The notes: a model not told the origin generated them from the letters alone. A stretch of 64,000 nucleotides of DNA from Pseudomonas frederiksbergensis (GCF_003732665.1 NZ_MOBP01000011.1:99524-163523); one strand, 5' to 3'; counted from the first letter of the stretch, positions 53,414-61,903 are shown. A program made the numbers and translations.

Positions 53414-53686
53414 ATGAACAAGACCATCGCCACTTTCGCCTTCGCAAGTTTGCTGGCCACTGCTCCGCTTTTCGTTTTGGCCGCCGAGAAAACCAACGCG
53501 GAATCAGCCGTTCCGCCCTCCGCCATGCCTGGAATCAACCAGTCCGGCAGCTCGAAGTCCGAGGACAAAGCCAGCAAGAAAGGTGAAGAGGCTTCGGGTT
53601 CAAACTCCGGCGCGGAATCGGAGGCCATGGATAAAGAGACCGACGCCTCGCACAGCACCAAAGACGTCAAAAAACCCAAACCGTAG
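53414..53686 (+). CDS. Small secreted hydrophilic protein
   Basis: The 90-residue protein starts MNKTIATFAFASLLATAPLFVLA, a clear signal peptide, after AGGAAGA. The mature part is low-complexity, rich in Ser, Glu, Lys and Asp (KSEDKASKKGEEASGSNSG; ending VKKPKP) and probably disordered in the periplasm. I do not recognise a family. Confidence 0.72.
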   Translation: MNKTIATFAFASLLATAPLFVLAAEKTNAESAVPPSAMPGINQSGSSKSEDKASKKGEEASGSNSGAESEAMDKETDASHSTKDVKKPKP

Positions 53687-53719
53687 GGGCGCTCGGGAGC
53701 GGTGTGTCAGTCCCGACGC

Positions 53720-54018
53720 CTTCGCGAGCAAGCCCGCTCCCACAGGGAATGGGGGCAGGCTGAAAATTTTTTAAACGACTCCAATCCAATGTGGGAGCGG
53801 GCTTGCTCGCGAATGCGGTGTGTCAGCTAGCATTGATATCAACTGACACGCCCTCTTCGCGAGCAAGCCCGCTCCCACAGGGAATGGGGTCAGGCTGAAA
53901 ATTTTGTAAACGACTCCAATCCAGTGTGGGAGCGCGCTTGCTCGCGAAAGCGGTGGGTCAGGCGACATTTTCCATCGACTGTGCCGCAGCCTTCGCGAGC
54001 AAGCTTTGCTCCTACAGG
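53720..54018. repeat. Tandem REPIN cluster (about 2.2 units of 135 bp)
   Basis: There is one REP arm at 53720-53746, a REPIN at 53791-53882 and another at 53926-54018. The spacer GGCTGAAAATTTT...CGACTCCAATCCA occurs twice, and the CACAGGGAATGGGG junction recurs 135 bp apart (53741, 53876), so the unit was duplicated in tandem. The cluster fills the 350-bp gap between the two small genes. Confidence 0.85.
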
Positions 54019-54037
54019 TGTCGGGGGCGAGGCTGCG

Positions 54038-54259
54038 CTATCCAGCGCCGCCCATGCACTCGGCGGTGCTGGACAGCAACATCCCGGCCTGCTGGACAAG
54101 CTTGCGCCATTCGTCACTGGTGATGAGGTCGGCGCGTTCCATGTCGTCGGCCCGTCTCAGCAATCTAAAGTACTTGTCCTCTGGGTCTATCTGCTTTTCA
54201 GAAAGAGTAAATAGCTGTCGCCACGCCGTCATGGCCAGTCTTCGCTGTGCTTCTTTCAT
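54038..54259 (-). CDS. Small helical protein, function unknown
   Basis: The 73-residue product is MKEAQRRLAMTAWRQLFTLSEK... LVQQAGMLLSS. An ATG four codons earlier (54271) is an alternative start. It is charged, helical and soluble with a C-terminal EWRKLVQQAG segment. It is divergent from the SRAP gene. Coding bias fits a real gene but no family is recognised. Confidence 0.62.
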   Translation of the reverse strand: MKEAQRRLAMTAWRQLFTLSEKQIDPEDKYFRLLRRADDMERADLITSDEWRKLVQQAGMLLSSTAECMGGAG

Positions 54260-54432
54260 TGAGGCCCCCATTGGTCGTCTTTAGGTAGAGGCCAAGGGAG
54301 CGGCGGCGTTCAGCGTGATATCGGTTACGCCGACCAATGGTGGCAGTGCGCCACAAGTCGCGCCGCTCATGCCATGCAAACAAGCCTCTATCGCGCTGGT
54401 CTACGCTGAATGAACAAGCGGAGGACCGGATC

Positions 54433-55113
54433 ATGTGCGGACGACTTTCCCAGTACCGTGGCATTCACGATTTCGTAGCGACGCTGAGCATCCCCAACGC
54501 CCTGATCAACACCGTCGGCGACCAGCCGCTCGACCACTACAACGCCGCGCCGACCATGCAACTGGCCCTGTTCCACCAGGAAGGCGATGTGGTGCACGCC
54601 GATTCCGTGCGCTGGGGCTGGCGCCCGCACTGGGCGAAGGAGTCCACCACGCCGATCAACGCCCGGGTCGAGAAAGTCGCCCACGGCCCCTACTTCAAGA
54701 CGGTCTGGCCGCACCGGGCGATTGTCGCGATCGATAATTGGTTTGAGTGGGTTTACGAAGGCGGACCGAAAAAGCAGCCCTACCTGATTCGCCGCAAGGA
54801 CCGGGCGCCGATCCTGTGTGCCGCGATTGGCCAATACCCGAGATACGAACATGAGCCCGACGAGCACGACGGCTTTGTGATCATCACCGCCGACAGCGCG
54901 GGCGGCATGCTCGACATCCATGACCGCCGCCCAGTCACGCTTTCACCGCAACTGGCCCGGGAATGGCTGGACCCCGCCACGCCCAAGGAGCGCGCCGAGC
55001 AAATGGCGCTGCTTGAGGGCGAGCCTTCCGATATTTTCGAATGGTTCAAGGTCGATAGCGCGGTGGGCAATGTGCGCAATCAGGGCGCGGAACTGATCCG
55101 GGCGCTGCAGTAA
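54433..55113 (+). CDS. SRAP-domain protein (YedK/HMCES-like abasic-site binding)
   Basis: The start MCGRLSQYRG follows GGAGGA; 226 residues. Cys2, exposed after methionine removal, is the residue that forms a thiazolidine crosslink with abasic DNA in this family. The other signatures are present: YNAAPTMQ, WGWRPHW, INARVEKV, FEWV and MLDIHDRRPV with the conserved His. It protects single-stranded DNA at abasic sites. Confidence 0.93.
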   Translation: MCGRLSQYRGIHDFVATLSIPNALINTVGDQPLDHYNAAPTMQLALFHQEGDVVHADSVRWGWRPHWAKESTTPINARVEKVAHGPYFKTVWPHRAIVAIDNWFEWVYEGGPKKQPYLIRRKDRAPILCAAIGQYPRYEHEPDEHDGFVIITADSAGGMLDIHDRRPVTLSPQLAREWLDPATPKERAEQMALLEGEPSDIFEWFKVDSAVGNVRNQGAELIRALQ

Positions 55114-55119
55114 GCGCCT

Positions 55120-55455
55120 CTACAACGGACAGACCGCCGCCACTTTATAGTCATCGCCCGGCGTACTGACCTGCACCGTCCAGCCTTCGGTAAACGTCAT
55201 CGCGTTATCCGCGACGATAGAGCTGATGACAGGGCAAAGCTTTTTGGCGTCCTCAGCAGAGCCATCGACAGAGATATAGACCGCACGATTTTTCGCCGAG
55301 AACTCCGAGGCCTGGGTCAAGGCGTCGTTGCCATCCAGGATTTTGCAAAGCAATGAAGCGCTCTCGGCGGATTCATCCTTGCCACTTGAATAAGCCAACT
55401 GAGCCGTCACGAGGGCCAACAAAAACATCAGGCTTGCGGTGTACCGGTTGTTCAC
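55120..55455 (-). CDS. Small secreted protein, function unknown
   Basis: The GTG at 55455 is chosen because AAGGA sits eight bases upstream, giving MNNRYTASLMFLLALVTAQLAYS, a signal peptide, and 111 residues. The mature part has three cysteines (LLCKILDG, KKLCPVIS, VAAVCPL) and small beta-strand segments (NRAVYISVDGSAED). It converges with the SRAP gene, whose stop is six bases away. Confidence 0.7.
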   Translation of the reverse strand: MNNRYTASLMFLLALVTAQLAYSSGKDESAESASLLCKILDGNDALTQASEFSAKNRAVYISVDGSAEDAKKLCPVISSIVADNAMTFTEGWTVQVSTPGDDYKVAAVCPL

Positions 55456-55487
55456 GTCCACGTTCCTTCGTTGCGGGGGCGCCAATA

Positions 55488-55697
55488 CTAATTCACACCC
55501 CCCGAATCCGTCCCGTCCCGACTATTGATAAACGTGTTCCAGTGCACATAAGCATCATGTTGGCGCTTCACTGCCTCCTCCCATTCCGACCCGGACACGG
55601 ATCGGCATGAAATCAGCCTCATCATTTCCGCCGTGGCAGCTTCGAGATCTGCCTGCAGCGCATGGGATTTGCTCCGGAAATCATCGACTGATGTCAT
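55488..55697 (-). CDS. Small protein, paralogue of 55874-56059
   Basis: The 69-residue product is MTSVDDFRSKSHALQADLEA... KRQHDAYVHWNTFIN plus a short Gly/Asp tail. It aligns over almost its whole length with the next upstream gene (about half the residues identical), so the pair is a tandem duplication. It is helical and soluble. GGGG lies about eight bases before the ATG. Confidence 0.72.
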   Translation of the reverse strand: MTSVDDFRSKSHALQADLEAATAEMMRLISCRSVSGSEWEEAVKRQHDAYVHWNTFINSRDGTDSGGVN

Positions 55698-55809
55698 TGC
55701 CTCAACCCCATTGGCGCGATCGCCACAGAGAAGCAAATTGCTTCAGGATGATTGAACGTGGTTGCGGTGAAAGATTCACGCAAGCCGATCACCGGTATCT
55801 TGCGGACGC

Positions 55810-55837
55810 AAAAAAGCCCAGCACGGTGGCTGGGCTT
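55810..55837 (-). terminator. Rho-independent terminator between the paired small genes
   Basis: On the minus strand the stem AAGCCCAGC/GCTGGGCTT is followed by a run of six Ts, 37 bp after the stop of the 56059 gene. Confidence 0.85.
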
Positions 55838-55873
55838 CGGTAATTTGCGGTTTTGCAGCCATCTCACACGCGG

Positions 55874-56059
55874 CTAGCCGGGGATATTGAGGAAAGCGTT
55901 CCAGCGCTCATAGGCATCGTGTTGCCGCTTGGTGGCCGCATCCCATTCCGGCCCTGAAACGCGTCTGGATGTCACCAACGTCATCATCACCATCGTCGCG
56001 GCATCCAATTCGATCAGAAGCTCGTGGGATTGAATCCTGAAGTCTTCGAAAGACGTCAT
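55874..56059 (-). CDS. Small protein, paralogue of 55488-55697
   Basis: The 61-residue product is MTSFEDFRIQSHELLIELDA... KRQHDAYERWNAFLNIPG with GGAGG eight bases before the ATG. It shares the framework MTS-x-DFR-x-x-SH, SGxEW and KRQHDAY-x-x-WN with the neighbouring gene. Function is unknown. Confidence 0.75.
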   Translation of the reverse strand: MTSFEDFRIQSHELLIELDAATMVMMTLVTSRRVSGPEWDAATKRQHDAYERWNAFLNIPG

Positions 56060-56325
56060 TAACTTGCCTCCGTGCGGAGCTCACCGCCATCGAGGAACAA
56101 TTGCCCCTCGAACAATGGAGTTCGCCCAGCGCCGATAATTCAGAAAGCCGGACGGTCGGTCGGTGCGCCCGGGATCACCATTCGTCGCCTGCAAAAATCC
56201 GGCGCCGCAAGCGACCAAATCTTGGCTTGGGGTTTGCACTCGCGGTGGTAGCAGCCCCAGAACGACATAATTCTGACGCGGCAGCAATCACCTCAATACG
56301 CTTGGTCAGTCACCGGAGAAGTACC

Positions 56326-56523
56326 GTGTCAACTCTCAATGAAATCGCCATGAACCACGCGAGAATGCTTAAGGCAAAGGAAGAAGAGTCGACCGGGCTG
56401 AGTGAGCGACATCTGCAGATAGTCGGCAGTTTCGAGGTTCCCTGCGCTGATCCGCAGCAAAATATTGCGCTGCACCTGATCGTCGCGGCACAGGACAGTC
56501 ACTTGAGCCAGGCCTGTGCCTGA
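56326..56523 (+). CDS. Small hypothetical protein, GTG start
   Basis: A GTG at 56326 with GGAGAA seven bases upstream gives a 65-residue protein (MSTLNEIAMNHARMLKAKEE... LIVAAQDSHLSQACA). The longer upstream frame lacks a ribosome site. It is amphipathic; no family recognised. Confidence 0.5.
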   Translation: MSTLNEIAMNHARMLKAKEEESTGLSERHLQIVGSFEVPCADPQQNIALHLIVAAQDSHLSQACA

Positions 56524-56585
56524 TCGCACGCCACCTGTCGCACGCCTGATGACCTGACGCCTGGCGTGTGACAGATGCCCTCCCT

Positions 56586-56816
56586 TTAAGCCGCAGATCC
56601 GCTTCGCAACTCTTGCCCCACGCCAGAACCTCCGCCCGCCCGCAACGCATGCCGAAGCTTCAGGGCCGGGCGTTCGACGAGGAAATACGAAATGCCGCTC
56701 AGCAAAAATGCGAGCAGCAGCATCGTGTGGACATTGAAAGCGCCAGGCCAGAAGCCCCGCAGGAAATACATCACCACAAAGTGGTTCAGGGTCAGATACA
56801 TCCTGACCGTATTTCA
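56586..56816 (-). pseudogene. 3' remnant of an OafA/YrhL-type acyltransferase
   Basis: About 75 residues remain (RMYLTLNHFVVMYFLRG... SGISYFLVERPALKLRHALRAG). The last membrane helix and the SYFLVERP end are typical of acyltransferase_3 proteins of about 350 residues. The frame is lost at 56817-56821, where the insertion-sequence scar begins, so the N-terminal four-fifths are gone. Confidence 0.7.
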
Positions 56817-56820
56817 CACC

Positions 56821-56871
56821 TGTAAAGGATGTCTCCGGTTTAAAACGTAAAGGATGTCCCCGGTTTCTACC
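56821..56871. mobile_element. Insertion-sequence end scar
   Basis: Two direct copies of GTAAAGGATGTC(T/C)CCGGTTT start at 56822 and 56847. Sequences of this kind form the ends of some transposase-encoding insertion sequences (IS481/IS3-like). No transposase gene remains here. The element abuts the truncated acyltransferase. Confidence 0.5.
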
Positions 56872-56890
56872 TGCGCAACAACGACCCCGT

Positions 56891-57527
56891 GTGGGAGCGG
56901 GCTTGCTCGCGAAGACGGCGGCATATCCGACATCAATGCCAGCAGAGCCACCGCTTTCGCGAGCAGGCTCGCTCCCACACTGGATCTTGGCTGTACACAA
57001 ATACTGTGTTCACAGCCGATCCCTTGTAGGAGCGAGGCTTGCCCGCGAAGACGGCGGCATATCCGACATCAATGCCAACAGACCCACCGCTTTCGCGAGC
57101 AAGCCCGCTCCCACACTGGATCTTGGCTGTACACAAATACTGTGTTCACAGCCGATCCCCCTGTAGGAGCGAGGCTTGCCCGCGAAGACGGCGGCATATC
57201 CGACATCAATGCCAACAGACCCACCGCTTTCGCGAGCAAGCCCGCTCCCACACTGGATCTTGGCTGTACACAAATACTGTGTTCACAGCCGATCCCTTGT
57301 GGGAGCGGGCTTGCTCGCGAAGACGGCGGCACATCCAACATCAATGCCAGCAGACCCACCGCTTTCGCGAGCAAGCCCGCTCCCACACTGGATCTTGGCT
57401 GTACACAAATACTGTATTCACAGCCGATCCCCCGTAGGAGCGAGGCTTGCCCGCGAAGAGGCCGGCACATCCAACATCAATGCCAGCAGACCCACCGCCT
57501 TCGCGAGCAAGCCCGCTCCCACAGGTT
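56891..57527. repeat. Tandem array of five hybrid REPIN units
   Basis: Units start at 56891, 57026, 57163, 57299 and 57434 (steps 135, 137, 136, 135). Each has a left REP arm, about 30 bp with GGCGGCATATCCGACATC or similar, and a right REP arm. The first four units also have a conserved 44-bp spacer that forms its own hairpin (GGCTGT-ACACA-aatac-TGTGT-TC-ACAGCC). Left arms in units 2, 3 and 5 are of the GCCCGCGAA type while every right arm is of the GCTCGCGAA type. The array occupies most of the 845-bp gap between the acyltransferase remnant and the small gene at 57647. Confidence 0.93.
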
Positions 57528-57646
57528 ACATGTCGTTACGGACCGGCAGTCCCCTTGGCTGGCGACAACCTCTTTCCTCAACTAACGTTTCTACCTCATC
57601 AATCAGTGCCTGCTTCGGCGGCGGGCGCTTTATCAAGGAGAGATAG

Positions 57647-57856
57647 ATGACATCCGTTCGTGTGACCGAGCAAACCTATCGCACCTGGTCCAGCCCCATC
57701 CTGCTTGAGCTCAAGGAGCGCGAGCATCAGCTCGACCCTGTGGCCCGCCAGGCGCTGCAGAATGTGCTGATGGAAAGAAGGCTGGTGAACACTGGCCACT
57801 CCACCGGGCCGGAACGACGCAGTGCGGGTTCGGCGGGAAGCGACAAACGCTGGTAG
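57647..57856 (+). CDS. Small hypothetical protein
   Basis: The 69-residue product (MTSVRVTEQTYRTWSSPILL... ALQNVLMERRLVNTG) has a strong ribosome site (AAGGAGAG) eight bases before the ATG. The N-terminal two-thirds are helical and the tail is Ser/Gly-rich. It converges with the large rhodanese-fusion gene. No family is recognised. Confidence 0.65.
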   Translation: MTSVRVTEQTYRTWSSPILLELKEREHQLDPVARQALQNVLMERRLVNTGHSTGPERRSAGSAGSDKRW

Positions 57857-57894
57857 CCGCCCCCCGTCACCGATTCGCTGCCTGGACCTCGGGT

Positions 57895-60612
57895 TTATCC
57901 CGCCGCAGCGAATCCCCGCGCAAGATCCTCGATCAACGCCTCGACGTCCTCCAGCCCGATATGCAGTCGCAGTACCGGATTCAACCGGCGATCTTCAGCA
58001 CGTTCGCGCTCCTTGAGTTCAGCCACGGTGACCAGGCTTTCATAGCCGCCCCAGGACGCCCCCAGGCCGAACAGTTGAAGCGCGTCGATGAAGCGTTCGG
58101 CGTAAGCCTCGTCGGCGTCTTGCAGTTCGAACGAAAGCAAGCCGTTGCTGCCCTTGAAGTCACGGCGCCACAGGGCATGACCGGGGTGGTCGGGCAAGGC
58201 AGGATGGAACACTTGCTTCACCTGCGATTGAGCCTGCAGCCAGTGGGCGATTTCCAGGGCCTGGCGTTCATGGACTTCCAGGCGAGGCGCCAGGGTCCGG
58301 GCGCCGCGCAGTACCAGGTAAGCGTCGTCGGGGCTGACGGCGTTGCCGAAGGTGTCGCCCATGGCGGCCAGGGGTTGCCATACCTCTTGCCGGGTGCAGA
58401 CGCTGCCCATGACCACGTCGCTATGGCCACACAGGTATTTGGTCAGGGCCATGATCGAGATGTCGGCGCCCAGGGTCAGCGGCCGGTACAGATAGCCCGA
58501 GCCCCAGGTGTTGTCCACCGCCAACAGAATGCCTCGCGGCTTGCACAGCGCGGCGAGGGCCGGCAGATCGCACAGTTCGTAGAGCAACGAACCGGGCACT
58601 TCGGTGTAGAGCATTTTGGTGTTGGCTTGCAGCTTCGCGAGCACATCGCTGCCGTCGGGGGCGAAGTAGCTGACTTCAATCCCGAACGGTTGCAGAAAGT
58701 CCCGGGCCAGGCGCCGCACCGGCGAATACACCGCATCGGTGATCAACACATGATCGCCGGGACGCAAATAAGCCAGGAACGTCTGCGCCACCGCCGCCAA
58801 ACCGGTGCCGTACAAGCGGGTGCGATAACCGCCCTCAAGCTCCGTGACCAGATCTTCCAGGGCGAACGCCGTCGGGTTGCCCCGGGCGCCGTAGCTCAGG
58901 ACGCGCTCATGGTCGCGGCGGGAACGGGCGTCGCGCATTTGGGCGAGGCTGTCGAACAGCACCGTGCTTAATCGCGTGACCGGAACGTTGACGCCCCGCC
59001 CACCGTTGCCCTTTTCAGTGCGCGCCGAGTGGACGAGCTGAGTACGAACCCGGGACGCCCGCAGCGGCTTGAGACTGGCGATTTCCTCTTCGCTCATCTG
59101 CGCCAGCAAGCCAATTTCCCACGCCAGGTATTGCCGCGCCGCGTCCTTGTTGCCGGAATGACGGTCGTGGGTGAAGAACAGGAAATCGATGCACTGCGCG
59201 TCGGGCGGTGTGTTGGCGTCCTCTTGCAGCTCAAGACCCGTCACATTCCCGGCGAACCGGGTTTGCCGGCGCTGATGTTCGGGCAACTCCAACGCCGCGA
59301 ACGCGGCCAACCGTGAATCATCCGCCAGCAACACCAAGGGCCGTTGCTCCCCGGCCACCTCCGCCGCCAGCAACGAACGAATCGACCAACGCGCCCCGGC
59401 GATATGACCTTTGCGATAAACCATGCTCGGGCGCAGGTCGATCAGCGCGACGGCATCGTCCTTCAACGCATCAGCCAAGGCCTGTGCCGTGATCAATGGC
59501 AACGCTTCATGCGCAACGTTTTCCGCTAAAGGCAACGCCAAATTACTGCCGACGCCCCCCTCAAGCACATAAGCCTCATGCCCCAACTGACGCAGCCAAC
59601 TGGCGACAATCGGTGCCCGCACGCCATCGCTGTCGATCAGCACCAACCGCGCCTTGCGCACGCCAATGTACAAATCGGTGGATTGAATCAACTGCCCACC
59701 CGGCGTGTGTTGCGCGCCCGGCAAACTGCCAGCGGCGAATTCTTCGCCGGTGCGAACATCACACAGAAACAGACTGCGCCCGGCCTCCTGCGCCCACGCT
59801 TCAACCTGAGCGACGGCAACGGTTTTCACCCCGGCCTTCTGTGCCAATTGCGCGGCGGCCAAACGCTGCCCCGGCAAGGCATCGGCTGACACCTCATCGG
59901 CATAGCGCCGGGTGCTGCCATGCTCCAGCTGAAAATCTTCCAGATACCAGCCCTGAGTGCCGTTTTCCAAGGCGTACACCGGGTTCTTCAGCCCCAGGTT
60001 GATCAGCGTCTGCGCGCCGATAATGCTGCGGGTGCGACCGGCGCAATTGACCACAATCGGCGTGCTGTCGTCCGGCACCAAATCGTGGACGCGATAGCCC
60101 AACTCGCCATTCGGGCAGCACACCGAACCGGGAATGGTCATCTTGCGGTATTCGTCGAACGGCCGGCCGTCGAGCACCACCAGTGGCTCGCCCCGGGCCT
60201 GCCATTGCGCCAATTGCGTGGCGGTGACGTGGGGCGTGTGACTGGCCTCCTCGACCAATTCACCAAACGCCTTGGACGGCACATGCACCCCGGCAAACAA
60301 CTGAAAACCGGCGGCCTGCCACCCTTCGGCACCGCCCTCCAGAATATGCACGCGAGCGTACCCCAACGCCTGTAAACGCCGGGATGCACGGGCAGCGATA
60401 CCACCACCGTCCTGGTCGTAAATCACCAGCCGCACCTGCGGATTCGGCGCCAGCCGCCGCACCTCCAGCTCCAGGCGGCTATAGGGCAGGTTCACCCCGA
60501 AAAACAGATGGGCTTCGCCATATTGACCATGCTCACGCACGTCAAACAGGGCGATTTCCTGCCCGTCGAACAGCCACTGCTGCAATTGCCCTGGGGTTAC
60601 GGTCTGGCTCAT
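57895..60612 (-). CDS. Four rhodanese domains fused to a cystathionine-lyase-type PLP enzyme
   Basis: The 905-residue cytoplasmic protein has four rhodanese modules at about 5-105, 125-235, 255-360 and 370-480. Only the second keeps a catalytic cysteine (Cys190 in VVNCAGRTRS); the first and third have Asp at this position (YDQDGGG, IDSDGVR) and the fourth has ADDSR. From about residue 534 it is a Cys/Met-metabolism PLP enzyme resembling cystathionine beta-lyase (GARGNPTAFALEDLV; YGTGLAAV; PLP Lys725 in MALTKYLCGHSD). It would cleave a C-S bond and hand sulfane sulfur to Cys190. It is last in an operon with a GST, a thiol dioxygenase and an ABC importer. Confidence 0.9.
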   Translation of the reverse strand: MSQTVTPGQLQQWLFDGQEIALFDVREHGQYGEAHLFFGVNLPYSRLELEVRRLAPNPQVRLVIYDQDGGGIAARASRRLQALGYARVHILEGGAEGWQAAGFQLFAGVHVPSKAFGELVEEASHTPHVTATQLAQWQARGEPLVVLDGRPFDEYRKMTIPGSVCCPNGELGYRVHDLVPDDSTPIVVNCAGRTRSIIGAQTLINLGLKNPVYALENGTQGWYLEDFQLEHGSTRRYADEVSADALPGQRLAAAQLAQKAGVKTVAVAQVEAWAQEAGRSLFLCDVRTGEEFAAGSLPGAQHTPGGQLIQSTDLYIGVRKARLVLIDSDGVRAPIVASWLRQLGHEAYVLEGGVGSNLALPLAENVAHEALPLITAQALADALKDDAVALIDLRPSMVYRKGHIAGARWSIRSLLAAEVAGEQRPLVLLADDSRLAAFAALELPEHQRRQTRFAGNVTGLELQEDANTPPDAQCIDFLFFTHDRHSGNKDAARQYLAWEIGLLAQMSEEEIASLKPLRASRVRTQLVHSARTEKGNGGRGVNVPVTRLSTVLFDSLAQMRDARSRRDHERVLSYGARGNPTAFALEDLVTELEGGYRTRLYGTGLAAVAQTFLAYLRPGDHVLITDAVYSPVRRLARDFLQPFGIEVSYFAPDGSDVLAKLQANTKMLYTEVPGSLLYELCDLPALAALCKPRGILLAVDNTWGSGYLYRPLTLGADISIMALTKYLCGHSDVVMGSVCTRQEVWQPLAAMGDTFGNAVSPDDAYLVLRGARTLAPRLEVHERQALEIAHWLQAQSQVKQVFHPALPDHPGHALWRRDFKGSNGLLSFELQDADEAYAERFIDALQLFGLGASWGGYESLVTVAELKERERAEDRRLNPVLRLHIGLEDVEALIEDLARGFAAAG

Positions 60613-60636
60613 GGAAGTCCCGCTTGAAAAAGAGAG

Positions 60637-61293
60637 TTATTGAAGCGCGAGGGAGCGCTCGTTGGCGGCGATGTCCCGGCCCTTGGCATAAGCGCGCTGG
60701 ATAGCCGAGCGGGCCTTGAGGCGTTCGCGCCAGGCATCGATGTGCGGGTAGTCCGCCAAGTCCTGGCCCTGACGCAGCGGCTGAATCCACGGAAAAATCG
60801 CCATGTCGGCAATGGAGTACTCGCCCGCCACATATGGCACTTCGGACAAACGAGCTTCCAGCACTTGATACAGCCGCGTCGCCTCGGCATTCAGCAGGTC
60901 GAGGGCGAACGGGATCGGCTGCGGCGCCTTCTCTTTGAACACCTGCAACTGGCTCAGGTACGGCGTGACATGCCCGACCTGCCAAAACAGCCATTCCTGC
61001 ACCTTTTGACGCTCGGCAGTCCCGGTTGGCGGCAGAAAACGCCCGGCCTTGTCGGCCAGGTAGTAGAGGATCGCGCCCGACTCGAACAGGCTCAACGGCG
61101 CGTCCGATCCCTCAGGCGCATGATCGACAATCGCCGGAATTCGCCCGTTGGCGCTGATGCGCTGGAACGTCGCACGCTTCTGCTCGCCGGTACGGATGTT
61201 GATCGGCAGCACGCGGTAGTCCTGCCCGAGTTCTTCGAGCAGGATGCCGATCTTCAGCCCGTTGCCGGTGGGCCAGTAGTACAAGTCGATCAT
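60637..61293 (-). CDS. YfcG-like glutathione transferase (disulfide-bond reductase type)
   Basis: The 218-residue GST-fold protein starts MIDLYYWPTGNGLKIGILLEE and has the glutathione-binding NGRIPAIVDH and LFESGAILYYLADK segments plus YSIADMAIFPW. These are the signatures of YfcG/Nu-class GSTs, which reduce mixed disulfides with glutathione instead of conjugating. It overlaps the dioxygenase gene by four bases. In this operon it may split an imported disulfide. Confidence 0.88.
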   Translation of the reverse strand: MIDLYYWPTGNGLKIGILLEELGQDYRVLPINIRTGEQKRATFQRISANGRIPAIVDHAPEGSDAPLSLFESGAILYYLADKAGRFLPPTGTAERQKVQEWLFWQVGHVTPYLSQLQVFKEKAPQPIPFALDLLNAEATRLYQVLEARLSEVPYVAGEYSIADMAIFPWIQPLRQGQDLADYPHIDAWRERLKARSAIQRAYAKGRDIAANERSLALQ

Positions 61294-61886
61294 GCGTAAG
61301 CCTTGATCGACGGCGCCATTTGCGAGGCGTTGTAGTTGAGAATCCGCCCGTCGGCTTCCACACCGTAGCGACCGTTGAGGGATTCCAGCGGCAAGCCGTA
61401 GAGGTGGAAATGCAGGGTGGCCTGCTCGCCTTCAACGCGAATGCCATGCAGGTCTTCACCGAGAAACGATATCGACGTGCCGGGTTGCACGATCACTTCT
61501 TTTTCCAGGTGCAGGGTGGTGAAGCCAGGCTCGCGGCCTTCATCGCTGCGGCCATAGACGTAGTTGATTTCCTGGCCTTCGACGGCGCTGATGATCGCCC
61601 AGGTTTCGTGGTTGTGCGGGATCGTGCTTTTGCCCGGCAACAACGAATTCAGGTACAGCGTCGGCGTGTCGCCATCGTCGTTGAGGCGGTAGCGGAACGC
61701 AGTGCTGCCCTGCCCCGGCACCGGCGCCGGGAACGCGTCGAAGTTGAACAAATCGCGGCGCTCGGCCAGGGTTTCGAGCAAGGCAACAATTTCCACCAGC
61801 GCGGCGCGGTCGACGCCCCGTTGGTTGATGACACGGATTTTCTTGAGGAAATCCTCGATGACGACGGTACGGTTATCGGTACTCAT
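61290..61886 (-). CDS. Cysteine-dioxygenase-type cupin
   Basis: The 198-residue protein is a single-domain cupin with a 3-His iron site: His pair in STIPHNHETWAII and a third His in ATLHFHLYGL. This pattern is that of bacterial cysteine or thiol dioxygenases, which oxidise a thiol to a sulfinate. Substrate could be cysteine, 3-mercaptopropionate or another thiol. GAGGAG precedes the ATG. It lies between the ABC ATPase and the GST genes. Confidence 0.85.
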   Translation of the reverse strand: MSTDNRTVVIEDFLKKIRVINQRGVDRAALVEIVALLETLAERRDLFNFDAFPAPVPGQGSTAFRYRLNDDGDTPTLYLNSLLPGKSTIPHNHETWAIISAVEGQEINYVYGRSDEGREPGFTTLHLEKEVIVQPGTSISFLGEDLHGIRVEGEQATLHFHLYGLPLESLNGRYGVEADGRILNYNASQMAPSIKAYA

Positions 61887-61903
61887 GAATTAGCTCCTCG
61901 GTG

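Noticed and set aside
56891..57527. Possible CRISPR array
   Set aside because: The repeats are 135-137 bp, internally palindromic REP elements with conserved spacers; CRISPR repeats are short with unique spacers, and no cas gene is present.
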